From the NCBI GenBank assembly GCA_001662425.1, contig BDDC01000244.1, positions 18,203 through 82,202 of the forward strand: a stretch of DNA of 64,000 nucleotides, in the 5' to 3' direction. Shown here one piece after another: positions 23,830 through 35,417 of this stretch; the stretch's first letter is position 1, and each line of letters starts with the position of its first letter. The translations under genes were made by a program, and so were the position numbers. This stretch comes from Chlamydomonas sphaeroides. Its lineage: Eukaryota; Chlorophyta; Chlorophyceae; Chlamydomonadales; Chlamydomonadaceae. The notes under the pieces are model-generated. The model had not been told where the DNA came from. It did no database searches and saw only the letters and a list, made by a program, of their open reading frames with translations.

Positions 23830-26800
23830 ATGCGTCTCCTTCTTCCTGATCATGACGCCACAGCTGTCGAGCAGAGGGAGGCAGCGCGCAGGATTACAGA
23901 GGCTGCCAAGTCCGAGATCCAGAGGTGCGCGCGGCACATGCGCTGGGGCATGCAGGCGGGTCGCTGACGCTCTGTGCCCGCGCGCAGGTACTTCACCGAC
24001 CAGAAGACCTATGACACGATAGCTGCCAACGCCGTCAAGGATGACTTTAAGCGTAAAGGACGCGAGTTCAAGGAGCGCGCCCAGGAGCAGCAGCTGCTCG
24101 AGACGGTCTACCAGGTAGGGCTGGCCCCTTCGGTGTGGGGGCGCCCGCCGCCACCCCGCCCCCTGCAGCGCCTTAAAAGCGCCCACTCATCCCACAAGCC
24201 TGTGCGCGCAGTTCCCGGCCCCAGCCCCGGGCGCCCTTGATGGCGCTTTGCCAACCCGTGCACTCTCCCGTCCCTTTCCGCAGAACGAGCGGCAGAAGGT
24301 TCTCAGCTCCATCCGGGCTGAGGAGGAGGAGAAGATAGCCCTGGCCATGGCGCGGAAGCAGCACGAGCGGGACCGGGCAGACAAGGAGGTGCAGCGGCTA
24401 CGGGAGCAGAGCGAGGAGCTCCGCAGGTGTGCACGCGGTAGCACTGACGCCTGCGCGGGGTCCAGCGTTGAGTTGACGCCCCACACACCCTATACACGCC
24501 CAGATACGCTCATGTACTCCTTTCGCCCATGCCTTGGACCACGGCGCCTTGTTCCTTAACACAATCGACCTGCCAGGCTCCACGGTGTTGTCCCTCACCC
24601 ATCCGGCTTGGCCCTGTGCTGTCCACGCCCATCTCCGTTTCCCTCTCGCACCCACCCACCCACCCAACCCCGTCAGCCTGGCCGAGAAAATCCGCGTTGC
24701 CCGCGTCAACAAGGAGCGCTCTGAGCAGCTTGTGGAGAAGAAGGTCATTGCCGAGCAGCAGCAGGAGTATGACCGCGCCTTTAACGCTTTTGTGGCCAAC
24801 TCAGCCGCCGAGGCGGAGGCGCAGGAGGTGGAGAACCAGGCGCGGCGGCGCGACGCCAACGTGCGGGCGCGCATGGTGCTGGAGGAGCAGATGCAGGAGA
24901 AGCAGGTGCGGGCGGGAGTTGGAAGGGGGCCGCTGGAGGGCGGGCGGTTTTGATATGGCAGTGGCAGTGCACAGGGGACGGGGACGCGGGTGCACGGGCG
25001 GCGGGGCGGGTTGCACTGCAACGGGTCGGGTGGTGCTATGATAAGGCCGCCAACACGATAGACAGGGCTGGTTCAGGTAGGGGAAACGGGTTGGTCTACA
25101 GCACGGACGGCAGCCGTAGCAGGCCATGTGGGTCGGTTGAGGCTACCGCGACACGCCCGCCCCTTCCCCGCGTGATAGTACGCTGTACCTGGTGCTGCCC
25201 CGCGTCACGCTCCCGTGTGTGTTGCCCGTGTGCCTACCTCTGGCGCACAGGAGGCCGCCCGGCTGGCGGAGGCGGAGGCCGCTCGCGAGCGCGCCATGAT
25301 CGATGAGGTGGTGCGCCGCATCTTCGAGGAGGACGCCGCGGAGCAGGCCACCAAGCGGTCGCGGCAGGACGAGACCAAGGCCTTTATCGAGCAGTTCCTG
25401 GTGCAGCAGGACGAGCTGCGCCGCAAGGAGCGCGAGGCGGCGGCAGCGGAGGACCGCAAGATTCAGGGTGGGCTTGGGACAGCGGAGGAGAGGCAACGGG
25501 GGGTTCAAGGGGCGGGGGAGAACTGCGCTGGACATGCCAGGGCAGGGTTGTGCAATTTCGTACCACGGAGGGAAGGCAGGGATAAAGTGGCAAGGAGGAT
25601 AGGGTTGCCGGATAGCAAAGTCTCGATACGTGCGCCGGGCAGCGCGCAGCCGGAGGCCGGGGGGCTTCGGGGGCTTCCTTGGTTGTTGTGTCGGCGACGT
25701 GCATACTTGTGCGGTCCCCTCTTTTGCGCGTGAACCATTGGTACAACCCCCTCGCCTACAGAGTACTGGCAGAACATTCGCGAGCGCGAGCGGGAGGAGG
25801 CGGAGCGGCAGGCGATGCGCAAGGAGATTGCGGACCGCATGTACGAGAAGGTCAAGCGGGAGATGGAGGAGGCCACGGCCAGGTGAGCGCCCGGGCCAGC
25901 AGGCACGGGGCCAGTAGGCACGGGCCAGGAAACTGCATGTCTGGCGCTGCGGCTGGGACAGCGGTCCGGCAGGCAGTGCGGAGAGATGTAGGCAGGATTC
26001 GTGCTGTTAGCTTGTGGGGCTTCAACGTCAGACCTGCTCCCACGCCCACCTGGCAGGCGCGAGGAGGAGGAGGAGCTCATCAACATGCTGCGGCAGGAGG
26101 AGCTGGAGGCCAAGCGGCGCGCCGAGGACGAGGAGCGCAAGCGCAAGGCGGAGGACGCGCGCGCCGAGATGATGCGCGCCAACCAGTACCAGATGAAGCT
26201 GAAGGTGGGGCGCCCGCGGGAGAGGGGCTCGCATGGTTTGGATGAAGTGCGCGGGTGCCGGCGTGGAGGCAGCGACAGGGGATCTGCATTCTTGGTCGGG
26301 CTGTGTACGCCGGGACCGAGATTGAGGCGGCCCCTGCGCCTGGGTGGGTTGCCAGCTGAGGCTGAAACACGTTTGCTGCCTCTGTCGCCACGCGCGTTGC
26401 CACCCGCAGGAGGAGCGCGAGGCGGCGTTCCGGGCGGAAGAGGAGGAATTCAAGGCGCGCATGCTTGCAAAGTTTGCGGAGGACGAGAAGTTGGAGCAGA
26501 TGAACGCGCAGAAGCGGCGCATGCGGCAGGCGGAGCACATGCGCGAGGTGCAGCGGCTGATCGAGGAGAAGCGGAAAGCGTTCGAGGACGCCAAGGCGCG
26601 CGAGGAGGCGGAGGAGGCGGGCAGGTGCGTGCGGCAAAGAACTGGGGGAACGGACGCACGTGCAGCATGGCGGTGGGACAGGGGCCTAGGGTGTCCGCTG
26701 TCCCCGGTCGTACCATCCTTGCGTCACTTCAGGTGATCGCAACTTCTTGCAGCTCCTCAAGGCGCGCTCTGTCCAGCCCCCTGACGTTGTCCGTGCGTCC

Positions 26801-27166
26801 CCCACTACCACCGCGCCGCTATGCCCCAGGCGCTCCGAGGACGAGCGGCAACGCGCGCTGGTGGAGGAGGAGCGCAAGAAGCTGCTGCGCGAGGCGGCGG
26901 AGCTGCACGAGTTCCTGCCGCGCGGCGTGATGCGGGACCAGGGCGATGTCGATTTCATCGCGCAGGTGGGCGGGGCGGCTGGGCGGGGCGGCTGTGTCAG
27001 CTACGTGCTTGGTTCTAGGGGCAGGTAGCCGCGGGCGGGGGTTGATGGCCTATGTATGCATAGGGTGCGCATGTTAACAGTCGTGTACCCGGGGCAATTC
27101 CTTTTTGCACGCCCGCAGGTGCTGGAGGAGATGCGGCTCAATCGCGAGAGGCAGGGCCGCGCATAA
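23830..27166 (+). CDS. FAP127: MNS1/FAP127-type axonemal coiled-coil protein
   Basis: Homologue of meiosis-specific nuclear structural protein 1 (MNS1; FAP127/CFAP127 in Chlamydomonas), a filament inside the A-tubule of ciliary doublet microtubules. Ten exons join in phase: 23830-23924, 23988-24114, 24284-24426, 24677-24905, 25251-25467, 25762-25882, 26057-26204, 26410-26624, 26830-26965 and 27119-27166. They encode 492 residues, against 495 in human MNS1. Nearly the whole chain is a continuous Glu/Arg/Lys/Ala coiled coil of the trichoplein (TPH) type, with EERKKLLREAAELHEFLPRGV near the C-terminus matching the MNS1 ending. The start at 23830 follows an in-frame TGA; an alternative first exon near 23717-23785 cannot be excluded. 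CFAP53 and CFAP45 are similar in style, but length and C-terminus favour MNS1. Confidence 0.85.
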
Positions 27167-27703
27167 GGGCTGTTCTCAGGCGGGGGCGAAGTGTACCGCT
27201 GGCCTTGGATGCCGGCGAGGGGAGCAGCCAGGGGCAAGCTTGCGGGGGCTGGCGGCGCGTGCTGCCGTGTGCGCGTGGCCTCAGGGGCATGTGGGAGCGG
27301 CGCGTAGCCCATGTCAAAGGGGCATTGGGCTGTCGGGGTAGCAGTGTTGCGCACTGTGACGGTAGGCAGGATGCTATGTAGGCAGGAGACACGCATATGC
27401 ACTGCGGGAGCAGGTCGTGGCAGGCGAGACCTGGATTAGGAGCGGCAGGGGTAGGCTAGACATGGTTGAGCGTCAACAATTCTTTCGGCAAGCTCGCTCC
27501 ACAGCGCACCGCCAACGTGCACCGCATGAGGCTGTTCAGGGGCACGCTTTAAGACTCCAGAATTCGCCTCGGGGTCACGTGGTCATTGCGGCGGGTTCCC
27601 AGGAGGCTGACGCGATGCTGGCTGAGGTACGTGGGGTACGTGTGTTCATGACACACACTAGGCCACCCTGACCGCTGCGACCACCATAAACATACATGTT
27701 AAC
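27167..27703. other. Intergenic between FAP127 and small gene
   Basis: About 540 bases that should hold the FAP127 3' UTR and the 5' flank of the next plus-strand gene. An open stretch at 27462-27628 could be an extra upstream exon of the small gene, but the intron needed to join it would be only about 35 bases. No canonical TGTAA was noticed. Confidence 0.45.
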
Positions 27704-28372
27704 ATGCTGCGCTCCAAAGGCAACCCTGTCGAGCAGCAGCTCGCAACGACGGGTGAGCGCAGAACTGCATGCATGACTTCGCAAGAACCAGCAAAGCCAA
27801 ATCCTTGCTTCTCCCTGCAGCCTCGCAGATATGCGATGGAGCTATGTTGGTACCGGACCTGGTAGCGTCCGAGCCCCGACGCGGTCTCGCAGCGGTCGCG
27901 GTGAGCCGGCCATGTCCACGCGGCCGCCCGAGCCCTCCCGAGCCAGCTGCAGCTCCCACCAGTCCATGCAGCAGTGACCCTTGCACCCCGCTTGCCTCCT
28001 GCAGGAGCACGTGGAGCGCTGCGGGCCGTCGCTGGTTGGCACAGCCCGAGATCTCGGCCGGCAGGGTGCAGCGGCGCAGGTGGGGCTGGTGTGCGGCAGA
28101 CCCCGCAGCGCTTCCCCCTGGTGTCGCCTCGCAGCCACAACTCCGGAACCCGTCTCCCCTTCCCCTTCCCCGCCCCCTGCTAGATGGCTGCTGAAGAGCT
28201 GGCGGAGGTGGTGGAAGCAATGCGCGAGCATTCGGCGCTGGGCGCCCCGGCCGTGGCGCGCATGTCCGGAACAGTAAACGCTCTGCTGCAGAGCTTGAAC
28301 GCCGCTTCACCACCGTCCACGGCAGCCCAGCGCGCCTCGCCAGCACCTGCAGCGCGTGGCAGCAGCCGGTAG
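27704..28372 (+). CDS. Small helical protein, 130 residues, unknown
   Basis: Not recognised. Four exons join in phase with good donors and acceptors: 27704-27752, 27821-27900, 28005-28079 and 28184-28372, stop TAG. They give 130 residues beginning MLRSKGNPVEQQLATTASQI. The first 100 residues look all-helical and amphipathic (LAAVAEHVERCGPSLVGTARD, then AAEELAEVVEAMREHS), compatible with a helical bundle or a short coiled coil in a larger complex. The last 30 are Ala/Ser/Pro-rich and probably disordered. No signal peptide or membrane helix is seen. Small subunits of trafficking or cytoskeletal complexes have this look, but nothing here identifies one. The phase consistency of all three joins is the main evidence. 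Confidence 0.55.
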
Positions 28373-28578
28373 TGGGTGCTGGCAGCGGTCGCGCGGGGAC
28401 GGGGGCCGGGCGGGGCAGCGCGCACAAGTCAGTCCCGCGCACAAACTGGACGAACCGTCGGCCGATCCGAGAGGCGAACGGCGCCGACCTAGACAGCCCC
28501 TGCCGCGCTAAACGCACGCATGGCATGCACGTTCGCTCCGTCAACGAGCTAGTTCATAACTCTCATAAGAAGCGCGAC

Positions 28579-31500
28579 ATGGCGACGACCGCGCCCGAGC
28601 CCGAGCTCGCCGAGGTCCCTCCAACAACCGCTGCGCAGCCGCCCGCGTCGGCCACAGCCGAGGGCCTGCAGCAGCCGCAGCAGCCTGCAGCCCAGCCGGA
28701 GCTCAGCGCGCAGCAACTCGGCGACGCAAGCCCCGAGCCCACCGCCGCCGCAGCCGCTGAGCCAACGCAAGACACCCCCGGCGCGCCCGCACCTCCCGAG
28801 CCGCAGCCGCCCGTCTCCGCACCCGCCGACGAGCCCCCCACGTCGCCCCCTCCACCTCCGCCGTCAACGCTAGCGCCCGCCATGGCCGCCGCGGTCGCCA
28901 TGCCCGCCGCCTTGCCGCCGCCCTCGGCCGCCGCCACCCCGGCGCCCGCCGCCGCGGCGGTGCCCAGCGTGGCAGTGGCCACCGCCAAGGACGTGAGCGG
29001 CAGCTCCAAGATGGGGCTGCTCTACCACGCCACCAAGGGCCAGCCCACAAACTACGACATGGTGGGTGGGATGGGGCTTGGGTTGTGAGGATAGGGGAGG
29101 GGAAAGGGTGGGGCAGGGGTCGTGGACGGGGTCAATGGGGGGGGCAGCGGGGCGGAGGGCGGTGGCTTGAAAGAGACCGGAGGCGTGTCGGGGGCGGTGG
29201 CCAGCATCGGTGAAACTTGGACCAGACTGTTAGCGTTGGGTGCTGGCGGGATGGTACGCGGGTCTGGATGCGTTTGCCGACAGCGCGCAGGGCGCATGCG
29301 GTCGCCTAAGGAGGGGAGCACGGGACGCCCGGCTGAAGGGTGGGTTCGTGGCGTGGGCCGCACGCTGCTCCTCGCTGCCCACCCGCCTCCCGTCGCTTGG
29401 CTACGTGGTCCCCTCTGCTCTCACCCATGCGCACGACCCCTGAGGGTCCTGTCCCCTCAACCCGCGGGGCGCACTCTGCCTCGCCCACGCGCAACCCCTC
29501 CCCGCAGCTGGTGTTCCGCACGCTCAACCGGGACATGAAGCTGCCAAACCACAACGACGACCACCTGGTGGGGCAGGGGCCAGGATCAGGATCCGGATTG
29601 GGGCAGGGCAGGGCGGGGTTGAGGTGGGGCTCGGTCATGTGGGGCAGTGGGGGCAGGGGTTGGGTGGGGCCGGAGCACTCGCCCGAGAGCGGGTACGGGG
29701 GCAGCGCGCTCACGAGCACGCCGAGAACCCACGTCGCCGGCGTGGGTTGCTCAGGTGGGCGGGCGGAGGGGGTCTCATGTCGCTGCAGGGCGGCCGAGCA
29801 TCAGCTGCACCCTGGTTTCCGGTCCATACTTGTCCGCTCCTGGCCCCAGGCCGAGAAGCTGCGCGATGAGCTGATGCCGGTGCGGTCGTGGATGCTCAAG
29901 CACCTGCCCTGGTCCAAGGGCCAGCTGCGGGTGAGGCGCAGGGCTGGGGCCGGGGCCGGGGGCCTAGCCCGCGGCCGGCCGTCGCGTGATTGGCTGCATG
30001 ACTGTCCAGGACTGAAGCGTTTGGCAGCAGGGTGGATGCATCGTCAGCTAAGGGCCCGGGGCGCCGAGTGTGCGTTGTGTCGGCTGTGTCCCACCTCGTC
30101 GCCCGCAGCTAACATTAGCCGCCCCGCTCACTGGCCATGCCCGTCGATGCCCCCATCGCCGCACCTGGCCCTGCCGCCCCGCAGCGCACCCTGGACAACC
30201 CGCTGTGGGGGTGAGCGGCAGGGAGGCGAAGGGAAGGGGAGGGGAGGCAGCCCCAGGAGGGATGTAGCCCACTGCGGCCCGGCCTTGCCTGCCATCGTGC
30301 CCTCACCGCCCTCGCCGCCATCCGCCATCTCGCTCCCCTGCCCGTGGCCCCTCCTGCCCCCGCTGCGCCGCAGTGTGCCCGGCGCCGTCAACTTCATCGA
30401 CGCCCGCACCAAGTGGTTTGACGAAGCGGTCAAGGCGGCGCTGGACGACGGCATCAAGCAGGTGCGGCTCCCAGGGGAAGGGCGGAGGGGCAGGGGTTGG
30501 GTGGGATATCTGCAGGGGTTGGGCGGGATAGCGCTGAACAAGGCTGGTTAGTGCTGGGCGACGGCATTCCGCAGGTGCGGTGCGGTAGGGGGCGAGGCGG
30601 GTTGGGGCAAGGGGCGGGGCGGAGAGCGGCTGGGGCGATGGGACCTAGCAGCAGCCGGGTGGGGATGGGGTAAGGTGGGTGCGGCTGGGGTAGGCAGCCG
30701 CGCCCATGGGCCTGGCCTGTCGCCTAGCGAGTCTGCAACGACAGTTTAGCCCCTGTCCCCCCGCGCCTCCCTGTCTCCCTCCCCATGACCCCTCCCAGGT
30801 GGTGGTGGTGGCCGCGGGCTACGACACACGCGCCTACCGCCTGGGCCGCCCCGGGGTGCGCTTCCTCGAGGTGCGGTGCGGGGACAGGTGGGAGGGGGGT
30901 AGCGGAGGGGAGCGGAGTGGGAGCGGAGGGGAGCGGTGGGGAGGAGAGCGAGTGGCAGGCGGCAGGCGACACCTGATGGACTGGCGCCAGCGCTGCCGTG
31001 GACCGCAGCGCCGACCCATGCTGGCCTGCCTCCCGCCCCACGCCCCTCCTGCTGCCGCCATCGCCCGCCCTGCCGCCGCCAGGTGGACCTGCCCTCCGCC
31101 TCCGCCACCAAGCAGCAACTGGTGGACAAGCTGGGCTTTGTGAGCGACCCGGTGAGGGGGCTGGGGAGGGAGGCGGGGAGCGGGAAGGACGGCGTGTGGG
31201 GCCGCCCTGTCGCAATGCCTGCCTGCAAGCCCCGACGCACGACCCATTCTGCCCCCGGGCCCGCACCCCGCTCCCCGCGCTCCCTGGCAGGCGCTGCGGC
31301 CCACCTTTGTGGCTGCCGACCTGAGCACCACGCCGCTGGGCCAGGCGCTGGCGGGCAGCGGCTTCGACCCTGCCCAGCGCACGCTGTTCACCGTGGAGGG
31401 TCTGGTGTACTACCTGCCCAAGGTGGGGCTGCGGATGTGATGGGGCCGCTGCCGCAGCTGGGGCCCCGTCGTCGTTGTGTGGCCCCTTGAGGTTGGCATC

Positions 31501-32407
31501 CACGGCCACGGGCAGCCGCTAGCGCCCTGGTCGCCCTGGCGGCCCGGCGGCCCGGCCCCTGGTGCCTCACGACCCTGACCAAGGACCCCGGCTTCGTGTG
31601 CCCCTGCGCCCAGGCCGCGTGCGCAGAGCTCTTTGCGGCCATCGCCGGGCTGTCAGCCCCTGGCAGGTGGGGACCAGAGAGGGGCACCAGAGGCACCAAG
31701 GGGTCAAGGGGTCAAGGGAGCTACGAGCAGCCTGCATGCTGTGGGCCCAGGTCCTTGTCGTCCCTTGACCCGCTCGCTTTGCTGGCTTCCTCCCTGCGCC
31801 GCCCGCCCCTCCGCAGCCGGCTGTTCTTTGACTTCATGTCGGCGGATGCGCTGGAGGGGCGCGGCCACTTCCCCGGCTTCAAGACCACGCGCAAGGTGCG
31901 CCGCCGCCGGGCCAGCCAGTCCAGCTCCCTTGCGCCCCTTCCCCTCCTCCTCTTCACATCGCTTTCCCCTCCTCTCCCCTCCCCATCCCTCCCCCCAGTC
32001 GGTGGCCAACAAGGGCGAGCCCTTCCTGTCCGGCCTACCGCCCAACCGGGAGGCGGTGGCGGCCTTCCTGGCGCCCGCGGGGCTGCAGCTGGGCGAGTAC
32101 ATGACGCCCAAGGTGAGGGGCCGGGGAGGATGGAGGAGGGGACAGGGAGCCTGGGAAGGGAGAGAGGGCTGGGCGCGGCGAGGCGCGGCGCAGGTGGCAT
32201 AGGCGGCGGTGTGGGCCGTTGGCGCCAGGAGGAGGGGCTGCCGCCTCCCACGCGTGACCTCACGCGCCCTCCCTCCCCACCCTCCATCTCACCTCCGCCG
32301 CTCCCTGCCAGGACATGGTGGGCCGCCACCTGCCGCACCTCACGTGGGACAACCGCCGCACGCCCATCGCCTCCTTCTACTACTACGCATCGGCCGTCAA
32401 GCAGTAG
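28579..32407 (+). CDS. SAM-dependent methyltransferase, PF04072/TIGR00027 type
   Basis: Putative S-adenosylmethionine-dependent O-methyltransferase of the leucine carboxyl methyltransferase superfamily. Twelve exons join in phase: 28579-29061, 29508-29567, 29850-29930, 30185-30210, 30374-30461, 30799-30870, 31083-31151, 31291-31422, 31614-31666, 31817-31895, 31999-32112 and 32312-32407. They give 450 residues. Residues 1-140 are Ala/Pro/Glu low complexity without the look of a transit peptide. The catalytic part has FIDARTKWFDEAV, the SAM-binding loop VVVVAAGYDTRAYRL, an acidic FVAADLS strand and GFDPAQRTLFTVEGLVYYLP. This matches the bacterial TIGR00027 group better than eukaryotic LCMT1, the PP2A methyltransferase. 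The substrate is unknown. The fourth exon is only 26 bases. Confidence 0.85.
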
Positions 32408-33280
32408 CGGCGGGGCCGGGGAGCGGGCGAGGACGAGGGGCGCTGACGAGGGAGGGCGTCTCCTGCGCTGGCGAGGGGTGCGAGGCGAGGGGAAGGGGAC
32501 TGGGGCACAGGACGCCGGCAGTCGGGCAAGAGGGCTGGAGCGCACGGGCGCTTGAGTGGGCGGAGGGGGCAAAGCGTTCGAATGCACGCGAGGAGGGGGG
32601 GGCTTGAATGGTGCTCGCCCTGGCTGGAGCAGGCGGGGCGGGGCCGCGTGTGCTGGGCTCCCGTGTGGAGCATGCGGAGTGGTTGCTTGTGGCCAGGTTA
32701 GGCCTGCCCGGGTTGTTGCGTGGCCGATTCCTTTGGACTTCGTGAGCAGCAGGTCTCCTGCGTTAGGACACCTCACTGGCGGAACCCGGTTGATGCATCT
32801 CTGGCATTTGGTGGGCCATTGATACGACTGTGAGCCCACATAGCTGTGGGCCAGGAGGGGGAGGTCCGGATTTTCGGTTGGGTTGCTACTCGCAAGCTGT
32901 GCCTTGCAGCACCTGTCCTCATGTCTGTGGACCAACACGCGAATGAATGGCAGCAACGCAACTCCTTACAGCATCACCACACCACCGCATGGCGCACACA
33001 GCGTCGTAAGAAAGTTTCTCAACCTCCGTGGCCCACAGCCCCATAGCAGCAGCCTAGCCGCGGCGCATGCACACCCACCATCGCCGCGCATCGCTGCCAC
33101 TATTCCCGCAGCGTCCACCCACCAACTCCCACCGCCGCGGCCATCCATCCTGCATTCCACCACCCGCAATCCGGTGTCACCGCCCAACCTCACTGGGCGC
33201 CCCCTACACGCCCCCTTCGCGTCTCACTGCCCATCACCACAAGGGCACCCCCTCCCGTCTCATTGCCCCAGCCCAGGCGC
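32408..33280. other. Convergent intergenic region, shared 3' flanks
   Basis: About 870 bases lie between the stops of the plus-strand methyltransferase and the minus-strand orphan. TTACA at 32966-32970 reads TGTAA on the minus strand, about 310 bases past the orphan's stop, and is a candidate polyadenylation signal for it. No exon or RNA gene was recognised. Confidence 0.5.
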
Positions 33281-34434
33281 CTATTGCTGCGGCGCGTCGC
33301 TGGCGTCGCGGCCGCCGCCCTCCTCGCCGCCGCCCGCCTTGAGCCCCGCCATGCCCTTGGTCACCGCCGCCATCGCGCCCCTGACCAGCCCCACCAGCCC
33401 GCTGCTGCCGCCGCCCGAGCGCTGCTGACCCGACCCGGCCCCGGCCTCGGCCTCGCCCTCAACGCCCAGCGGCTCCGAGCCCGCGCCCAGCTGCTCGGCA
33501 GCCCGCGACGCAGAGCCGGTGCTGCCGCGGTCGCTGACGGGGGTGAAGCCGGCCTGGTCGCCCGAGGTGGCGGCGCTGGAGGCGGGCGTGGGCGCGCCGC
33601 CGGCGGCGGGGGTGTCGGGGGAGCCGGTGCCCTCGCGCGCGGCGGCCTCGGCCTCGGCACCGGCGATGGCGGCGGCGGTGGCGGACAGCGGCGAGTCGTT
33701 GGCGGCGGTCGCGGCGGTGGCGGTCTCGTCGGTTGCCGAGAGCCTGCGGGGATGGGCAAGGTAATGGCAGATGGTAGTGGACACCTGGGGAGGAAGCTCG
33801 CGTGTAGGGCGGGCCGTAAGGATGGGTCGGGTTGTGGGCTGCGAGGATCGCAGGTTGAGCGAGGCTGGGCGGCACGCGCCGCGGCGCCAGCCTAGCAGCA
33901 GGCAGCACGGCAGCGGCGCGAGCAGCGGCCGGTGAAGCAGAGCGCCGCGGGAGTCGCGGACTTGAGCCCGGGCAGGTGAGGGGGTCGCGGCGCGGGTTTC
34001 GGCAGCGCAGCAGCGCCTAAGCTGGCGGCCCTGGCATGCACGCCGCACCTGCTGCCGCCCTGGCCGGAGCCCAGCTCCTCGGCGCGGCCCGGCTGCTCCA
34101 CGCCCGGCACGCCCATCATGCCCGCCACGTCCGCGCTCAGCACCTCGCCCGCGCGCAGCTCTGCATCGCACGGGGGCGGCCGGCAGCAGCACAGCAGCGC
34201 GCGAGCGCGTCAGCGCGGCGGCAATGGCCGAGGGGCGGCGAGCGCGGGGGTGCGCGCGGATGACCATGGGTCGGCGCGGCACAGTCAGCAGCCGGCAGCG
34301 CGAGACGGCGCCTCACCGGACGAGTCGGCGCCGGCGGCTGCGTTGGTGGAGGTGGCAATGTTGTCGGCGGCGGGCGTCTCGCTGCCGAGCACGGCGTAGG
34401 GGTTGGGCTGCTCGGGCACGAAGGGCGCGGCCAT
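33281..34434 (-). CDS. Orphan protein, 230 residues, C-terminal Gly/Ala-rich
   Basis: Not recognised. Three exons join in phase: 34434-34317, 34160-34049 and 33743-33281, giving 230 residues. The N-terminus MAAPFVPEQPNPYAVLGSET is followed by an ordered-looking stretch (LRAGEVLSADVAGMMGVPG). The third exon is a long Ala/Ser/Thr/Gly low-complexity region ending in a possible short amphipathic helix (LVGLVRGAMAAVTKGMAGL). No signal peptide, membrane span or catalytic motif is seen. The composition suggests a mostly disordered protein. The start is supported by in-phase introns and by the position at the edge of a divergent intergenic region; the stop TAG is followed by a candidate TGTAA signal. 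Confidence 0.6.
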
Positions 34435-35417
34435 GGTTGCTGCGAGGAGCTGGTGGCGGTGTTGCTGCTGCTGCTGCTGCTGTTGGTGGGTATGAGAGAG
34501 GTAGGATGCTGGTTGCTGTAGCTAAGCCGGCGCGCACATTGCTTAGGGCCGAAAGCGGTCGCGGCCCGTGCATCATCGGCCGCCGTACACCCATGACAAT
34601 GTGGGCACGCAGGCCACATCACGGCCAGCACTGCCCTGACCATCCTCGGGGCGCTAATGCACGGGAATGGGGCTCGACTGAGCTCGACTGGGCTCGACTG
34701 GTGCTCACGTCCCGCACGGCCCCACCGCCTGACAGCAGGCCCCACCTTGCGCCTAGCGCAGCGCGCATCCTGCATGTTCCACGCCAATGCCGTGACCCAT
34801 GACTCTCCTCTGCCTCCCCTGCACCCTGGCGACCTTGGCAGTCGGCATTGCCCCGCACGGGCTCCCTCTTCGTCGGCACACGCCGCAACCGGCTTAGGTG
34901 TCCAGCAGTGGGCCGTTTCGCAGTCTGCTGAACCTGCGGCGCCGCGACGACGGCGGTTGGGCTTGGTCGTGGCTGTTGTGACCTGTGTCGAGCCTTCATT
35001 CATATGCCGCTATACGTGTGGAGCCTGTGTGACATACCAGCACACAGTGTACTATGCAGCGTCGGGATCACAAGCTCACAACTCTGTCTGCTTGTACTCC
35101 TGCCCATGCCCGCGCTCCGAGTTGGGGCGCCGATGCGCTGCCTCACGGGGACCGCCAACCTGCACACTTGCGCAAACCCTAGCACTTTGCGACCATGTCC
35201 TCGCTCTTCAAGTGACGAAAGTGTCGAATGTGACGGAGCGGACAGCGAGCGGTGTGAGATTTGTGTCTCAATGGAGCGGTTAGGGGCGTTGGCCGGGTCG
35301 GGTACGTCAGGGTACGTGCGGGGCAGTGCCTGATACGCGCCGACTTTCTTCGCGTGTCCACCTACCTGTACCAGAATAAGCATACCATCTTTGACGGCCA
35401 TGCGGCGCTGATGCGAT
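34435..35417. promoter_or_regulatory. Divergent intergenic region
   Basis: About 980 bases lie between the start of the minus-strand orphan and the first supported exon of the EF-hand membrane protein. A GCA/GCT-rich run (about 34438-34485) lies just upstream of the orphan's ATG and is probably its 5' UTR. A short ATG-started stretch at about 35193 (MSSLF, then a GTGACG donor) could be a remote first exon of the plus-strand gene, but its phase does not fit simply. Confidence 0.4.

Noticed and set aside
27629..27663. Short intron joining an upstream exon (27462-27628) to the small helical gene
   Set aside because: At about 35 bases it is too short for a normal algal intron, and the ATG at 27704 gives a complete in-phase gene without it.
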